DNA of 64,000 bases from Pseudomonas mosselii (GCF_003205295.1 NZ_QJRP01000002.1:124001-188000), one strand, 5' to 3'. Shown: positions 43,694 to 51,951, counted from the first letter of the stretch. Numbers and translations: made by a program. The notes: generated from the letters alone by a model not told the origin.

Positions 43694-44839
43694 CTAGCTG
43701 ATCGGTCCGGGCGCCTGAACCTGTTTCATCAGGTCGTCGTTCCAGCGGCCCTCGACCTGTACATGCGCGGCGGCGCCGAGCATCACCGCTTCGATCAGGT
43801 TGTGGTTGAGGTAGGTGTACAGCCCGGGCTGGCGGAAGGTGTACAACGCCGCGCCTGCCGCGCCGCCGGGGATGAACCAGGTCTCCAGGTTGCGCTGCGG
43901 CGGGTTGGCGAACTTGCCCGAGGCCCAGACATAGTCGCCGTGGCCGCCGATCAGGTGCGGGCGAGTGTCGCGGTTGGCCTGGGAATGAACGATCAGCACG
44001 GTCTCGCCGACCTTGGCGGTGAGCGCCTGCTTGCCGGTCAGGGCACCGACGCTGCCGTTGAACACCACATGGCTGGGTACCAGCCCTTTCATCAGCTGGC
44101 TCATGTCGCCGAAGCTGGCCATGGGGTTGGCGTAGCGTTTGTACTTGCCGTCCTTGTCGCGAGGGATGTAGTAGTCCTGCTCGCCGATGTACCAGACCTT
44201 GTCGTAGTGCAATGGCCGGCCCTCGGGGTCCTTCAGGCCATCGCGGGGCAGGACCATGATCGCGCCGTTCATGCCGCACACCACATGCCAGGGGATCATC
44301 GCCCCGCCCGGCGCGCAGTGATACACGAACACCCCGGCCCGGTCGGCCTTGAAGCGCAGCTTCACCTGCTCGCCGGGCTTCACGTGGGTCAGCTCGCCGC
44401 CGCCGAGGGCGCCGGTGGAGGCGTGGAAGTCGATGTTGTGCATCATGCTGTTGCTGGCCGGGTTGACCAGCGTGAGTTCCACGTAGTCGCCCTCGTGCAC
44501 CACCATCAGCGGGCCGGGAACCGAGCCGTTGAAGGTCATGGCGTGGATATAGGCGCCGGCGGTGTCGATGGCCAGTTCCTTTTCCTCGATGACCATGCGG
44601 AACTCGACGATCCGCGGCTTGCCCTCGGCGCGCTGGGTATGAGCGTGGACTTGAGGCGGCGCCACCAGCTCGACGCTGATGCGCTCCAGTTTCGCCAGGT
44701 CAACCGCCGGGTCCTGGCCTGGCACGGCGGTCGCGGCCTGGGCCAGGCCACTGCCAAGCGCCGAGGCGCCGACGCCCAGCAACACGGTACCGGCCAGCAT
44801 GCCACGCCGGGTCAGGGACACGCCTTCTTGCTCATTCAT
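43694..44839 (-). CDS. nirK: Copper-containing nitrite reductase NirK
   Basis: 381-residue two-cupredoxin enzyme reducing nitrite to nitric oxide. Twin-Arg signal ([20 protein letters not shown], export by Tat). Type-1 copper ligands His134, Cys175, His185 and Met190 ([27 protein letters not shown]); type-2 ligands His139, His174 and a His near TYLNHNL; catalytic Asp137. No nor, nos or nnrR genes are seen nearby, so it may act in partial denitrification or nitrite detoxification. AGGAGAA precedes the start. Confidence 0.95.
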   Translation of the reverse strand: MNEQEGVSLTRRGMLAGTVLLGVGASALGSGLAQAATAVPGQDPAVDLAKLERISVELVAPPQVHAHTQRAEGKPRIVEFRMVIEEKELAIDTAGAYIHAMTFNGSVPGPLMVVHEGDYVELTLVNPASNSMMHNIDFHASTGALGGGELTHVKPGEQVKLRFKADRAGVFVYHCAPGGAMIPWHVVCGMNGAIMVLPRDGLKDPEGRPLHYDKVWYIGEQDYYIPRDKDGKYKRYANPMASFGDMSQLMKGLVPSHVVFNGSVGALTGKQALTAKVGETVLIVHSQANRDTRPHLIGGHGDYVWASGKFANPPQRNLETWFIPGGAAGAALYTFRQPGLYTYLNHNLIEAVMLGAAAHVQVEGRWNDDLMKQVQAPGPIS

Positions 44840-44961
44840 GGGACTTCTCCTTGAGTCGACGAAAGCCGTCGGCCACAGGAATAGCCGCTTTGAATGTAGG
44901 GTTTATTGAGGGAGAACAAGAAGTGGAGAGGGTGGGCAATGTGTCGCAGGGGCTGAAACGA

Positions 44962-44989
44962 AAAAGCCCCGACATTCGTCGAGGCTTTT
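44962..44989 (-). terminator. Terminator next to the island left boundary
   Basis: AAAAGCC-C-CGAC (44962-44973) / GTCG-A-GGCTTTT (44978-44989), one internal mismatch, A/T-tailed on both sides. Read on the minus strand it follows a tRNA-like 3' end (44994-45016), the order expected for the original tRNA-Thr terminator displaced by insertion. Confidence 0.75.
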
Positions 44990-44993
44990 GAGG

Positions 44994-45016
44994 ATGGTGC
45001 GGCACCAGGAGTCGAA
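44994..45016. other. Putative left attachment site (degenerate tRNA-Thr 3' end)
   Basis: ATGGTGCGGCACCAGGAGTC (then GAA) matches the minus-strand 3' end of tRNA-Thr at 53906-53929 with one base missing and one substitution. It lies at the chromosome/island border. The pairing with the right tRNA makes it the likely second att copy. Confidence 0.7.
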
Positions 45017-45081
45017 ATTTCTCGTAAATATATGTATTTAAAGGATATTTCTTTTAGGTTCATTAGCTTCTATCTCTAAAG

Positions 45082-45339
45082 CTACCCTAATACCTCGCCA
45101 AAATGACGAGCCACGGTTCGTTGTCCTGTTGCTGGGTAGGCCGCCTCAGGCAAATGGAGTGCATGAGGCGGATTAAAAATCAAATCCTTGCCTGGCGCAT
45201 TACGTGGGTTGCTATATCTTTGGAGTATGAGCCAAGGATTCTGCGATCCATCGGGACGAGATGATGGCTGCAGTGCTGGGTTCCAACGCTTGCGATGGGT
45301 CCACTCATCCCACAAGCGATGAACGTTTGACGCGCACAA
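45082..45339 (-). CDS. Unrecognised 85-codon ORF at the island edge
   Basis: Open frame beginning MCASNVHRLWDEWTHRKRW and ending ATGQRTVARHFGEVLG. No family recognised; no clear ribosome binding site. Composition is more even than the AT-rich cargo. It could be a gene fragment left by an earlier insertion, or chance. 45017-45439 otherwise holds no convincing gene. Confidence 0.25.
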   Translation of the reverse strand: MCASNVHRLWDEWTHRKRWNPALQPSSRPDGSQNPWLILQRYSNPRNAPGKDLIFNPPHALHLPEAAYPATGQRTVARHFGEVLG

Positions 45340-45439
45340 ATCCTTTTTGCGCTGACACGTGACAGACCGTGTGTTTTCTTACGGCGAAGAGGTATCATTA
45401 TGCCACTGCTGCCTCCACATCACGGACGAATCGGACAGA

Positions 45440-45778
45440 ATGGCGTTGAAATTGGCGTTTGAGACGGAGGAGCTCCGGGACCTTTGCACAAGCGAAGTGA
45501 TCGCTCTGCGGGAGTTACCAAAAACGGTGGCGCTGAGTCTCTTCAAACGGCTTGCGGACATCCGCGCTGCCTCAAATATCCTCTATCTCCCCGTCGGAAG
45601 ACCTGCCGAAATTGATGCTGTACCGCCTGGGCTAGTGGTGGTGAAGCTTCATCAAAATCATCATCTTCTATTCAGTGCCGCTCATCAGCAAGTCCCAATC
45701 TTAGCCACTGGTAATGTAAACTGGGGCTCAGTTACGGATGTAAAATTGTTGAAGATTGGAAAAGACAATGATGAATAA
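45440..45778 (+). CDS. higB: HigB-like (RelE/ParE superfamily) toxin
   Basis: 112 residues from ATG 45440, MALKLAFETEELRDLCTSEV, resembling HigB-type killer proteins: RLADIRAASNILYLPVGRP and LVVVKLHQNHHLLFSAAHQ, then VNWGSVTDVKLLKIGK. A longer frame from GTG 45359 adds 27 residues without family similarity. Family members cleave mRNA at the ribosome. Its last codons overlap the start of the downstream HigA-like gene, the usual toxin-first order of higBA. Base usage is AT-richer than the core genome. Confidence 0.82.
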   Translation: MALKLAFETEELRDLCTSEVIALRELPKTVALSLFKRLADIRAASNILYLPVGRPAEIDAVPPGLVVVKLHQNHHLLFSAAHQQVPILATGNVNWGSVTDVKLLKIGKDNDE

Positions 45779-46856
45779 CTCTATGTTTCAGCCAACCTGG
45801 ATTTCACCTCCTGGCGAAACAATTTTGGACATTATCTCTGATCTTGATATTAGTCCAGAGTGCCTGGCAAGAGACATAGGGTATGACTTGGTCGCTGTAA
45901 ATGCCTTGTTGGATGGCAATTATATTATAAATGAGAGTTTGGCTCATAAATTAGCTGGAGCTATTGGCCCCGATGCTGATTTCTGGATTACTCGAGAACA
46001 GCAGTATCGTGAAGATATATCACGGATTATTAGAAAGACAAGCAAGACGGAAGATAACTGGCTTGAAGAGTTACCCATAAAAAGCATGCAGGATTTTGGG
46101 TGGATTTCAGACTCGGAAAGCAAGTCAAAAAAGGTAATCGACTGCCTTGATTATTTCGGTATTCCTGACATTAGTGCATGGAAGGATGTAAGCTCGGAAT
46201 TTACTAAAAACGTAAGGTTTAGAACAAGCAAGTCATTCGATAAGAAAGTAGGTGCAACTGCTGCATGGGTTAGATTTGGCGAGCTCAGGGCTCTAAAAAT
46301 TTCATGTGAGCCGTGGGATGAAAATAAGCTTCTAAATAGCCTTAATGAAATTTTAGCCCTCACGCATATTTCAGAGCCTTCGTCATTTATCCCTAAGCTT
46401 CAAGATATTTTAAAAGCTTGTGGTGTTGCATTGGTTATCTCTCGAGCCCCCGATGGGTGTCCGGCTAGTGGTTTGGCTAAATTCGTTTCTTCAGATAAAG
46501 CGCTTATTATGCTAAGTTTCCGATACTTGTCGGATGATCATTTTTGGTTTTCATTGTTTCATGAAATTGGGCATCTTGTGCTCCATGGGCAGACATCGAC
46601 TTTTGTGGATGGTGAAGAGTTCGAATGCACGAAAGAGGAAGAAGAGGCTAATGAGTTTGCAGCTCTCAAACTCATTCCTATGGAATTTAGGAGAAATATG
46701 AGAGCTCATGCTTCAAACTATAGAAGTATAATTAAGTTTGCTAAGTCTATAGGTGTTGCTCCTGGTATTGTTGTGGGGCAAATGCAGTATGAAGGTATAT
46801 TGAAAGTAAACTATATGAACAAGTTGAAGGTCCGATATTCGTGGTCCTCAATTTGA
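45768..46856 (+). CDS. HigA-like XRE antitoxin fused to ImmA/IrrE-type metallopeptidase
   Basis: 362 residues from ATG 45768 (45771 also possible). N-terminal XRE-type HTH (about 15-72; GETILDIISDLDISPECLAR) as in HigA, then a linker, then a DUF955/ImmA-IrrE zinc peptidase with LFHEIGHLVLHG (HExxH at about 265-269) and a downstream Glu-rich EEEEANEFAALKL holding the third ligand. Such proteins act as antitoxin-regulators or as proteases that relieve repression. Overlaps higB by 11 bases. Its stop abuts that of the convergent cassette, which suggests joint transfer. Confidence 0.87.
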   Translation: MMNNSMFQPTWISPPGETILDIISDLDISPECLARDIGYDLVAVNALLDGNYIINESLAHKLAGAIGPDADFWITREQQYREDISRIIRKTSKTEDNWLEELPIKSMQDFGWISDSESKSKKVIDCLDYFGIPDISAWKDVSSEFTKNVRFRTSKSFDKKVGATAAWVRFGELRALKISCEPWDENKLLNSLNEILALTHISEPSSFIPKLQDILKACGVALVISRAPDGCPASGLAKFVSSDKALIMLSFRYLSDDHFWFSLFHEIGHLVLHGQTSTFVDGEEFECTKEEEEANEFAALKLIPMEFRRNMRAHASNYRSIIKFAKSIGVAPGIVVGQMQYEGILKVNYMNKLKVRYSWSSI

Positions 46857-47792
46857 CTAACCCCTGAATTTTACAAAATGTCCTGGGGATTTTTGCCAGT
46901 TGCACAGAGCGTCTTCGAGAACCTGCATGCCGACGCCTAGTACTGCGTCCAACTGCTGAATTTTTTGCTCCAACTCTGCGGCAGAAATATTTGCCGATGT
47001 TGCTCCGCCAAAAAGTAGGCGTGCTCCTCTGAGGGGGCCAGTTGCTTCCGCCATATAGGTCGAGTCTGCGACGATTGTTGAAATACCTACCTTCGCGATC
47101 ATGGTAAGGTAATCAAACTTTCCTGTTCGACCGAACCGCTTTACAGCCCCCATGGTTTTATAGAGAATGCCAAACGCAACTCTGGGGTCTCCACCAGATT
47201 GAGCCAACGCGTTAGTAAATAGGTTCATATGGGAGCCATGCTGCATAACCCAATTCACGTAGCTCTCAATAACTTCCCCCGTCGAGTTTGACTTGGATGG
47301 ATCGAGAGTCTCGTACTTTCGGTGATTCCCAAATTTCCGGCCACCACTCCTTAATTCTGCCTGATTATTGGCAATCCATTGGCTCATGTCCAAAGGTTGG
47401 GTGCTGACCAATGGCCATGTCCAGTTGAACCCTGCGCCGAGAGCTCCGTACACGTCTTTGGTTAAGAGCCAACCCGTTCGACTAGCTTTCCCGAAATGTG
47501 TTGCCAAGAAAACTAGCCAACTTGCCTCTTCAAAATTTCCAATATGCGCATTTAAGACTGCAGCACGGATTGGATCAAAGTAATTACTGTCAGGGTCAAT
47601 GCGGTTAGCGCTGATATTCCTTGAGGCAATCGCACTTACATAGTCTACTCGACGAATACTTTCTACCAACTGCTCCACAAGCGCAGTTTTGTTTTCTATT
47701 GCACGGATTCCGGGTAGCTGTAAACCAGTATTCAAAGCCTGATCGAGTTTGGTACTCAATGACTGCTTGACAGGTAATCTAGGGTTTGGCAA
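46857..47792 (-). CDS. Alpha-glutamyl/putrescinyl thymine pyrophosphorylase clade 3-like protein
   Basis: 311 residues. Recognised by the conserved series EEASWLVFLATHFGK, TKDVYGALGAGFNWTW, FGNHRKYETLD, FGRTGKFDYLTMIAK, GPLRGARLLFGG and VGMQVLEDALCNWQKSP, characteristic of the aGPT-PPlase3 family, predicted helical DNA-glycosylase-like proteins linked to hypermodified thymines. No experimental role known to me. Last gene of the minus-strand cassette, overlapping the UDG-like gene by 14 bases. The call comes from motif recall, not a search. Confidence 0.75.
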   Translation of the reverse strand: MPNPRLPVKQSLSTKLDQALNTGLQLPGIRAIENKTALVEQLVESIRRVDYVSAIASRNISANRIDPDSNYFDPIRAAVLNAHIGNFEEASWLVFLATHFGKASRTGWLLTKDVYGALGAGFNWTWPLVSTQPLDMSQWIANNQAELRSGGRKFGNHRKYETLDPSKSNSTGEVIESYVNWVMQHGSHMNLFTNALAQSGGDPRVAFGILYKTMGAVKRFGRTGKFDYLTMIAKVGISTIVADSTYMAEATGPLRGARLLFGGATSANISAAELEQKIQQLDAVLGVGMQVLEDALCNWQKSPGHFVKFRG

Positions 47793-48639
47793 TTAGAATC
47801 TCCTTAGTCTTTTTCGTGATCCATTCTTGAATAGAAGTTCGTACCGTAGATGTTACACCGTAGCTGCTTTGGATGTTGTGATTATATCCTAATATGTAGA
47901 TCTCTCTTCCTAGCTCATTACTTCCTATTCGTGAAATTTTACCTTCATAGCTATATCCTTTGATATGATTTCCATTTTTTCTCGGTAAGCTCCATTCGTC
48001 TTTAGTTTTTTTGATGAAGGTGACGTCAGTAGCCTTTTCGAAATTTTCAACTACAGTCTTGCCGTTTAATACTAGTATTTTGATTGGCGAATATTTTAGA
48101 ACTTGACCGAGGAAGCCTGCAGATATAGATAGCAAAGATTCACGTTGCCAAGGTTTCAAAAATGCCCATTTCACGCTTGTTGCATACGGGATGAGATCCA
48201 AATGGCAGGCATGGAATAATGAGCTATAAAATGAATCATTAGTCCCTTTCAGCAAAAGGTCTAACGGCTTGAACCAAGCATCATAAGGATTTCTGGAAAA
48301 ATACTCTGTGCAAGAGGTATGTATAGCTTCTAGCTGAGGCAGGCTCAATTGATTCCAGTTAGCCAACTGAAAAGAATTTAGCGTGTGGAATCTACGTGCG
48401 GATTCGGTGAGCTCTTTGCCCTCAGATGATACGAATTCTCGGTCGCTCGGATTTAAACCGACTGTGGCAATAGTTGTCTTGCAAGGGTCTCCAAAATACG
48501 GAATTGGAGCAGCCCATTTAATTACATCAAATTTGTCGAGTAGTTGATCCGAAATGAGGCTTGTCATTTTTTGCAATATGCTAAGCTGAGTCTCAGGGAG
48601 CGAGTTTAAATCAATGTGTTCAGGCAATTTATGCTCCAT
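47779..48639 (-). CDS. Uracil-DNA-glycosylase-superfamily-like protein
   Basis: 286 residues. TIATVGLNPSDREF resembles motif A of the UDG fold (GxNP region), HACHLDLIPYATS the central strand-loop and IKILVLNGKTVVENF the distal strand of the fold. Catalytic residues of UDG families cannot be assigned safely: the usual motif A Asp or Asn may be replaced by Asp in PSDREF. Sandwiched between the TS-like gene (11-base overlap) and the aGPT-PPlase3-like gene (14-base overlap), so it acts in the same unit. Function inferred as base recognition or excision. Confidence 0.65.
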   Translation of the reverse strand: MEHKLPEHIDLNSLPETQLSILQKMTSLISDQLLDKFDVIKWAAPIPYFGDPCKTTIATVGLNPSDREFVSSEGKELTESARRFHTLNSFQLANWNQLSLPQLEAIHTSCTEYFSRNPYDAWFKPLDLLLKGTNDSFYSSLFHACHLDLIPYATSVKWAFLKPWQRESLLSISAGFLGQVLKYSPIKILVLNGKTVVENFEKATDVTFIKKTKDEWSLPRKNGNHIKGYSYEGKISRIGSNELGREIYILGYNHNIQSSYGVTSTVRTSIQEWITKKTKEILIAKP

Positions 48640-49594
48640 TTCCCTGGATTAACATGATTTTTTTCGTGACAAACCTTTGTAGTTCTAAGTTCGTTATAGA
48701 TTGCTCTATATTTTTAAGCTCTGTGATTTTTTTATGTTTTACAAGATTAAACGCTTCAAGCAGAAGAGATAAGTCTCTCCAATAGACATCTGTATGTTTG
48801 CCAGAGATTCTTGTATTGCTCAGTCGCAGTTCTCTTTCATGCTTAAGTAGCCGTAGGACATTGCTCGTCTGATCGCCATTAGGCATCGGCGGCATGCTAA
48901 CCTTTTCTTGCCAGCCTTCATTTTGGAAACCTTGAATCTTAGCGAGGTCTTCCATGTATATATGTAGGCTTGTGGCGTAGTGTCCGTATTCTCCCATGGG
49001 AAGCTCGAGTCTGCGCGCGACCAATTCTTGAAGCATCGTAAACGCGAAGATATCGTGGGGAAGACCTTTGAATGCATCATTTGAACGCATGGATGTATAA
49101 AGACTGAGTTTTCCGTCTCTAACCATAAATTGAAGTGTACAGGTACAAGGTATATCTTTGTGCTGCGCTTTGATGTCTGAGCTAGAAAACAACTGGACAA
49201 CTGCTTTCCGGGTTGAGCTTTGCCGCTGTAAGGCTACGATGATCGATGGGATTTGACCATCAACACCAAATAATTTTGGACCATAAGCTCCAAATATGGT
49301 TTTGCCGTCATCCGAGTACTTACAATAGTTTTGTATATAATACTGAATTTGATCTAGTTTGTTAGATCCTGACAAGTACCATAGAAGCTCACCTAAGCAG
49401 CTGAAGATAGTTCCTTTACCCTCGGTGCGGCTTAACCTACCTAGTGGATCCGTCAGTTTCAGCAAAACACCGGATAACTCCTTAGTTTTGCCTTTCGTGG
49501 GATGCACTTCCGTACCATCGTCCAGAATTTTTTTGAATATCTTCTTTAACAGGTCATCAACGGTATCGCCTTGTATAAACACTCGTAGCTCCAA
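48629..49594 (-). CDS. Thymidylate-synthase homologue, probably a pyrimidine-nucleotide hydroxymethylase
   Basis: 321 residues of the TS/dCMP-hydroxymethylase fold, but far from the resident ThyA. The catalytic Cys is in IPCTCTLQF and the phosphate Arg in STRKAVVQLF and MRSND. The His/Tyr pair (TSLHIYMED) is present. Where ThyA has PFNL, this protein has PHDI: the Asn that selects dUMP is replaced by Asp, as in phage dCMP hydroxymethylase. The C-terminal TS motif is absent. Starts 13 bases after the DUF4031 gene and is followed by overlapping UDG-like and aGPT-PPlase3-like genes. dCMP or another cytosine-type nucleotide is the likely substrate. Confidence 0.75.
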   Translation of the reverse strand: MELRVFIQGDTVDDLLKKIFKKILDDGTEVHPTKGKTKELSGVLLKLTDPLGRLSRTEGKGTIFSCLGELLWYLSGSNKLDQIQYYIQNYCKYSDDGKTIFGAYGPKLFGVDGQIPSIIVALQRQSSTRKAVVQLFSSSDIKAQHKDIPCTCTLQFMVRDGKLSLYTSMRSNDAFKGLPHDIFAFTMLQELVARRLELPMGEYGHYATSLHIYMEDLAKIQGFQNEGWQEKVSMPPMPNGDQTSNVLRLLKHERELRLSNTRISGKHTDVYWRDLSLLLEAFNLVKHKKITELKNIEQSITNLELQRFVTKKIMLIQGNGA

Positions 49595-49607
49595 TCAGGA
49601 CTTGTGC

Positions 49608-49910
49608 TTAAAACAAAAGATTCAATTGTGGAGTTTCATTTGTGCTTCTTTTTTGGTATTCCACTTTTAGTTTTTTGGCACATTCTATAATCTGCTTTCT
49701 TGTGCCTGGAACTGCTCCGAGCTGAATTGCTCTTTCGCGTACCGCAAGTTTTATGTCGTAGTGCGGATATGATGCGGAGCTTTGAAACCATTGTCGACGA
49801 AGGCCTATCAGTGACGCGAAATTGTGCAGTTCCTCTAGTGTATCAGCGACTAGATGACACCATTCACTGCCAGCCCATTTAACTTTGACATTGTCAACGT
49901 AAATAGTCAT
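49608..49910 (-). CDS. DUF4031 domain protein
   Basis: 100 residues from ATG 49910 (49928 is an alternative upstream start). MTIYVDNVKVKWAGSEWCHL and ADTLEELHNFASLIGL, then YPHYDIKLAVRERAIQLGAV, are hallmarks of the DUF4031 family, found in phages and bacteria with unknown function. First gene of the minus-strand cassette, 13 bases before the TS-like gene. The strong pairing suggests a role with the nucleotide enzyme. No catalytic motif recognised beyond the conserved YVD and SHYD/PHYD residues. Confidence 0.8.
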   Translation of the reverse strand: MTIYVDNVKVKWAGSEWCHLVADTLEELHNFASLIGLRRQWFQSSASYPHYDIKLAVRERAIQLGAVPGTRKQIIECAKKLKVEYQKRSTNETPQLNLLF

Positions 49911-49928
49911 AGAGCATGCCCGCGACAT

Positions 49929-50241
49929 GTGCGTGCTATAGGAATTATTGATGGAAAAATAATCATTCTGCCGTCCTTGGTTTGGGGGTCGTAGGACTTT
50001 AGCATGGTCGAGTAGAGGGAGGAATAGTCAAGGCATGGTAAATTCATAGGTTCATGCGATTCATCGGCAGAAAAGCCAGTGCTAGGTTAAACGCCAGCCC
50101 GACGCACATCTCTACTGCCGCAAGAAGCTGCCAGGTCTCCTGAGAGTTAACGAGCCTTACCCAGTTTTCACTTCAGTTTTGGATTGGTTTCAGTCGTGTT
50201 TACGCTGTGACAGCTTTGGGTCATCACAGTCAGAATGTCGT
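49929..50241. promoter_or_regulatory. Gene-free stretch upstream of the cassette
   Basis: 313 bases with no gene. It holds the presumed minus-strand cassette promoter; a weak TTGACT (minus strand, 50031-50026) is the only -35-like hexamer seen, and no -10 at the right spacing was found. It also marks the step from AT-rich cargo to the GC-richer recombination end. Confidence 0.35.
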
Positions 50242-50517
50242 TCAGAGATCAATTACCCATGTTTTGCCTAGCCGACGATTTAACAACCGTATAGTCAGCA
50301 AGTAATAGTATCGCGTAGCCAAACTTTGCCTGTTCAAGCAACGATTAAGAAACCAGGTCAAGTGTTTTCTCTGCCATGCCCAAGGCGTTTCTCGATGCCA
50401 GCGCTTTGCGATTTCTGCTTGGATGATTTTTGCCTGTCTCACATGACGTTGTCGAGTTGCGTGTGAGCCGGTCAGCACTCCAGCCAGGAACAACTCCATA
50501 TCGAATGGCCTACTCAT
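50242..50517 (-). CDS. Small basic protein cotranscribed with a tyrosine recombinase
   Basis: 91 residues, rich in Arg/Lys/Trp (RHVRQAKIIQAEIAKRWHRE; LATRYYYLLTIRLLNRRLGK). No family recognised. Overlaps the end of the upstream recombinase by 4 bases (ATGA), so it is translationally coupled. Possibly a directionality factor or structural partner, by analogy with small basic proteins encoded next to recombinases. Not homologous to known Xis by eye. Confidence 0.55.
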   Translation of the reverse strand: MSRPFDMELFLAGVLTGSHATRQRHVRQAKIIQAEIAKRWHRETPWAWQRKHLTWFLNRCLNRQSLATRYYYLLTIRLLNRRLGKTWVIDL

Positions 50518-51539
50518 GCTCGACCTCCAATGTAGGCCGCGGTCACCTCCATCCGACCATGTCCCAGTTCATAGCTAATTTGCCACCGGGCCTCATGGTC
50601 AAGATTCCTATCTACATGGCAACATTGGCCGCCGTTGATAGGCGCGCGATTTTGGGTGATTTGTTCATAGCGCTCACATGCGTACGCTGCTCGTAGTTCA
50701 TGGAAGCCTTTCAGATTGTATGTATGCAGGATGTCCCGCGCAGGGCGGATGGTTTCCTGCAGAAAATTTAGGTAGCTCTCGTGTGGCGCAATCAGGTTGC
50801 GGCTACCCGTAGGCAAAACCTGTCGTGCGAATCCAAGAGCACCTCGAACATGGTCGTCAATCGCAATCCAGCGGGGGGCCGAGGCTCCGGCGCGGCCGCC
50901 TTTGGTGCCATCTTGAATGTTAATTCTGCCTAGCTCTTTAGCCTCATGGCTCAGCCGTGGCAGGTCTGCCAGGATGGCCTCACGTAAGCGCATGCCGGTG
51001 GCTCGCGCCAACAGAACGATCGCGGCGGCCCGCAGATGATCACGAATGCAAAGTGCATCGACAATCTGCTTAACCTGTTCGCGGTCTTGGCCCTGAGGCA
51101 CCGAGTGTCGAACCCCGGTGCGCTGCATACCCAATGCCTTGCTTGGACTTGGCAATTTCACGCACTGATCACCGCGAAGCGCCGCCATGGTTCTGTTAAC
51201 GCTGGATAGTCGGTTTTGTGCGGTACTGATGGCGAGGTCACCGCGCCTAACCACGTCGTGCAGATACGCCGCATAGTCCGCCAGTACCTTCCGATCAATC
51301 TGCCGCGCATCGTTGATACCTGGCCCTTGTTCGGAGCGGCACCATTTGACGAATGCCCGCCACCGATCACAGTGTGCCTTGACCGTGCCGTAGTGGCCTC
51401 CGTCGAACATATCTTTCAGCGCCTGCGGACCTGCGTAGTTCAATTGCCTGCCGTAGCCGAAATTACGGCCATCGCGTCTACCCACCAATGCCATGTCGAT
51501 CACCTCATCTGCCGTTCTCCGATCCTCGCCCCACGTCAT
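50514..51539 (-). CDS. Tyrosine recombinase with phage-integrase SAM-like N-terminus
   Basis: 341 residues. N-terminal DNA-binding domain of the Integrase_1/phage_int_SAM_2 type (NYAGPQALKDMFDGGHYGTV; HCDRWRAFVKWCR). Catalytic residues: Arg in ARATGMRLREA, Lys in DGTKGGR, His-x-x-Arg in HELRAAYACERY, second His in LGHGRMEV and the nucleophile Tyr in TAAYIGGRA. Differs clearly from the P4-type integrase at 52425, so the island has two recombination modules. Start 51539, with 51491 an alternative. Confidence 0.83.
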   Translation of the reverse strand: MTWGEDRRTADEVIDMALVGRRDGRNFGYGRQLNYAGPQALKDMFDGGHYGTVKAHCDRWRAFVKWCRSEQGPGINDARQIDRKVLADYAAYLHDVVRRGDLAISTAQNRLSSVNRTMAALRGDQCVKLPSPSKALGMQRTGVRHSVPQGQDREQVKQIVDALCIRDHLRAAAIVLLARATGMRLREAILADLPRLSHEAKELGRINIQDGTKGGRAGASAPRWIAIDDHVRGALGFARQVLPTGSRNLIAPHESYLNFLQETIRPARDILHTYNLKGFHELRAAYACERYEQITQNRAPINGGQCCHVDRNLDHEARWQISYELGHGRMEVTAAYIGGRA

Positions 51540-51916
51540 CCCGCCAAGAATGTTGAGTGTTATCAGGGATCAAGGCCCCTGCGACCTGTGGGGAATGTCC
51601 TCTACGCGGGACTGGCGGCTCCTTACGACCGGGAGCAAGGGCATCTCATGATCTGGCCTCCTGAACACCGTTACCGGTGGGCGGGTGGAGGCAGTGCTGG
51701 CTGACGAGGCCAGCGCCTGAAGATCCTGAGCCGGGTGAACGCAGCGGTGCGATGACCGGGGCATGCCTGACTGTCAGTCAGGTGCAGTCCATTCCCTGGT
51801 CTGCGGCACCATCATCTACAGCGCTGTTGCTGGTGACATCGGCGTTTGTCATGCCGATTGTCACGAGGGTGAATGCCGCAAAGCCTTGTGCGATCAGGGC
51901 TGCAGCAGTGGTAGAA

Positions 51917-51951
51917 GTGCCCGTCTCTTTCCAGAAGAAAGAGACGGGCAC
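51917..51951. repeat. 14-bp perfect inverted repeat
   Basis: GTGCCCGTCTCTTT (51917-51930) / AAAGAGACGGGCAC (51938-51951), 7-base loop. No T tract, so not a typical terminator. Confidence 0.85.

Noticed and set aside
44994..45060. A complete second tRNA gene at the left boundary.
   Set aside because: Only the 3' end (about 23 bases) resembles tRNA-Thr; no anticodon arm or 5' half follows.
45359..45439. Longer GTG start for the HigB-like toxin.
   Set aside because: The 27 extra residues (SYGEEVSLCHCCLH) have no family similarity; ATG 45440 gives the usual length.
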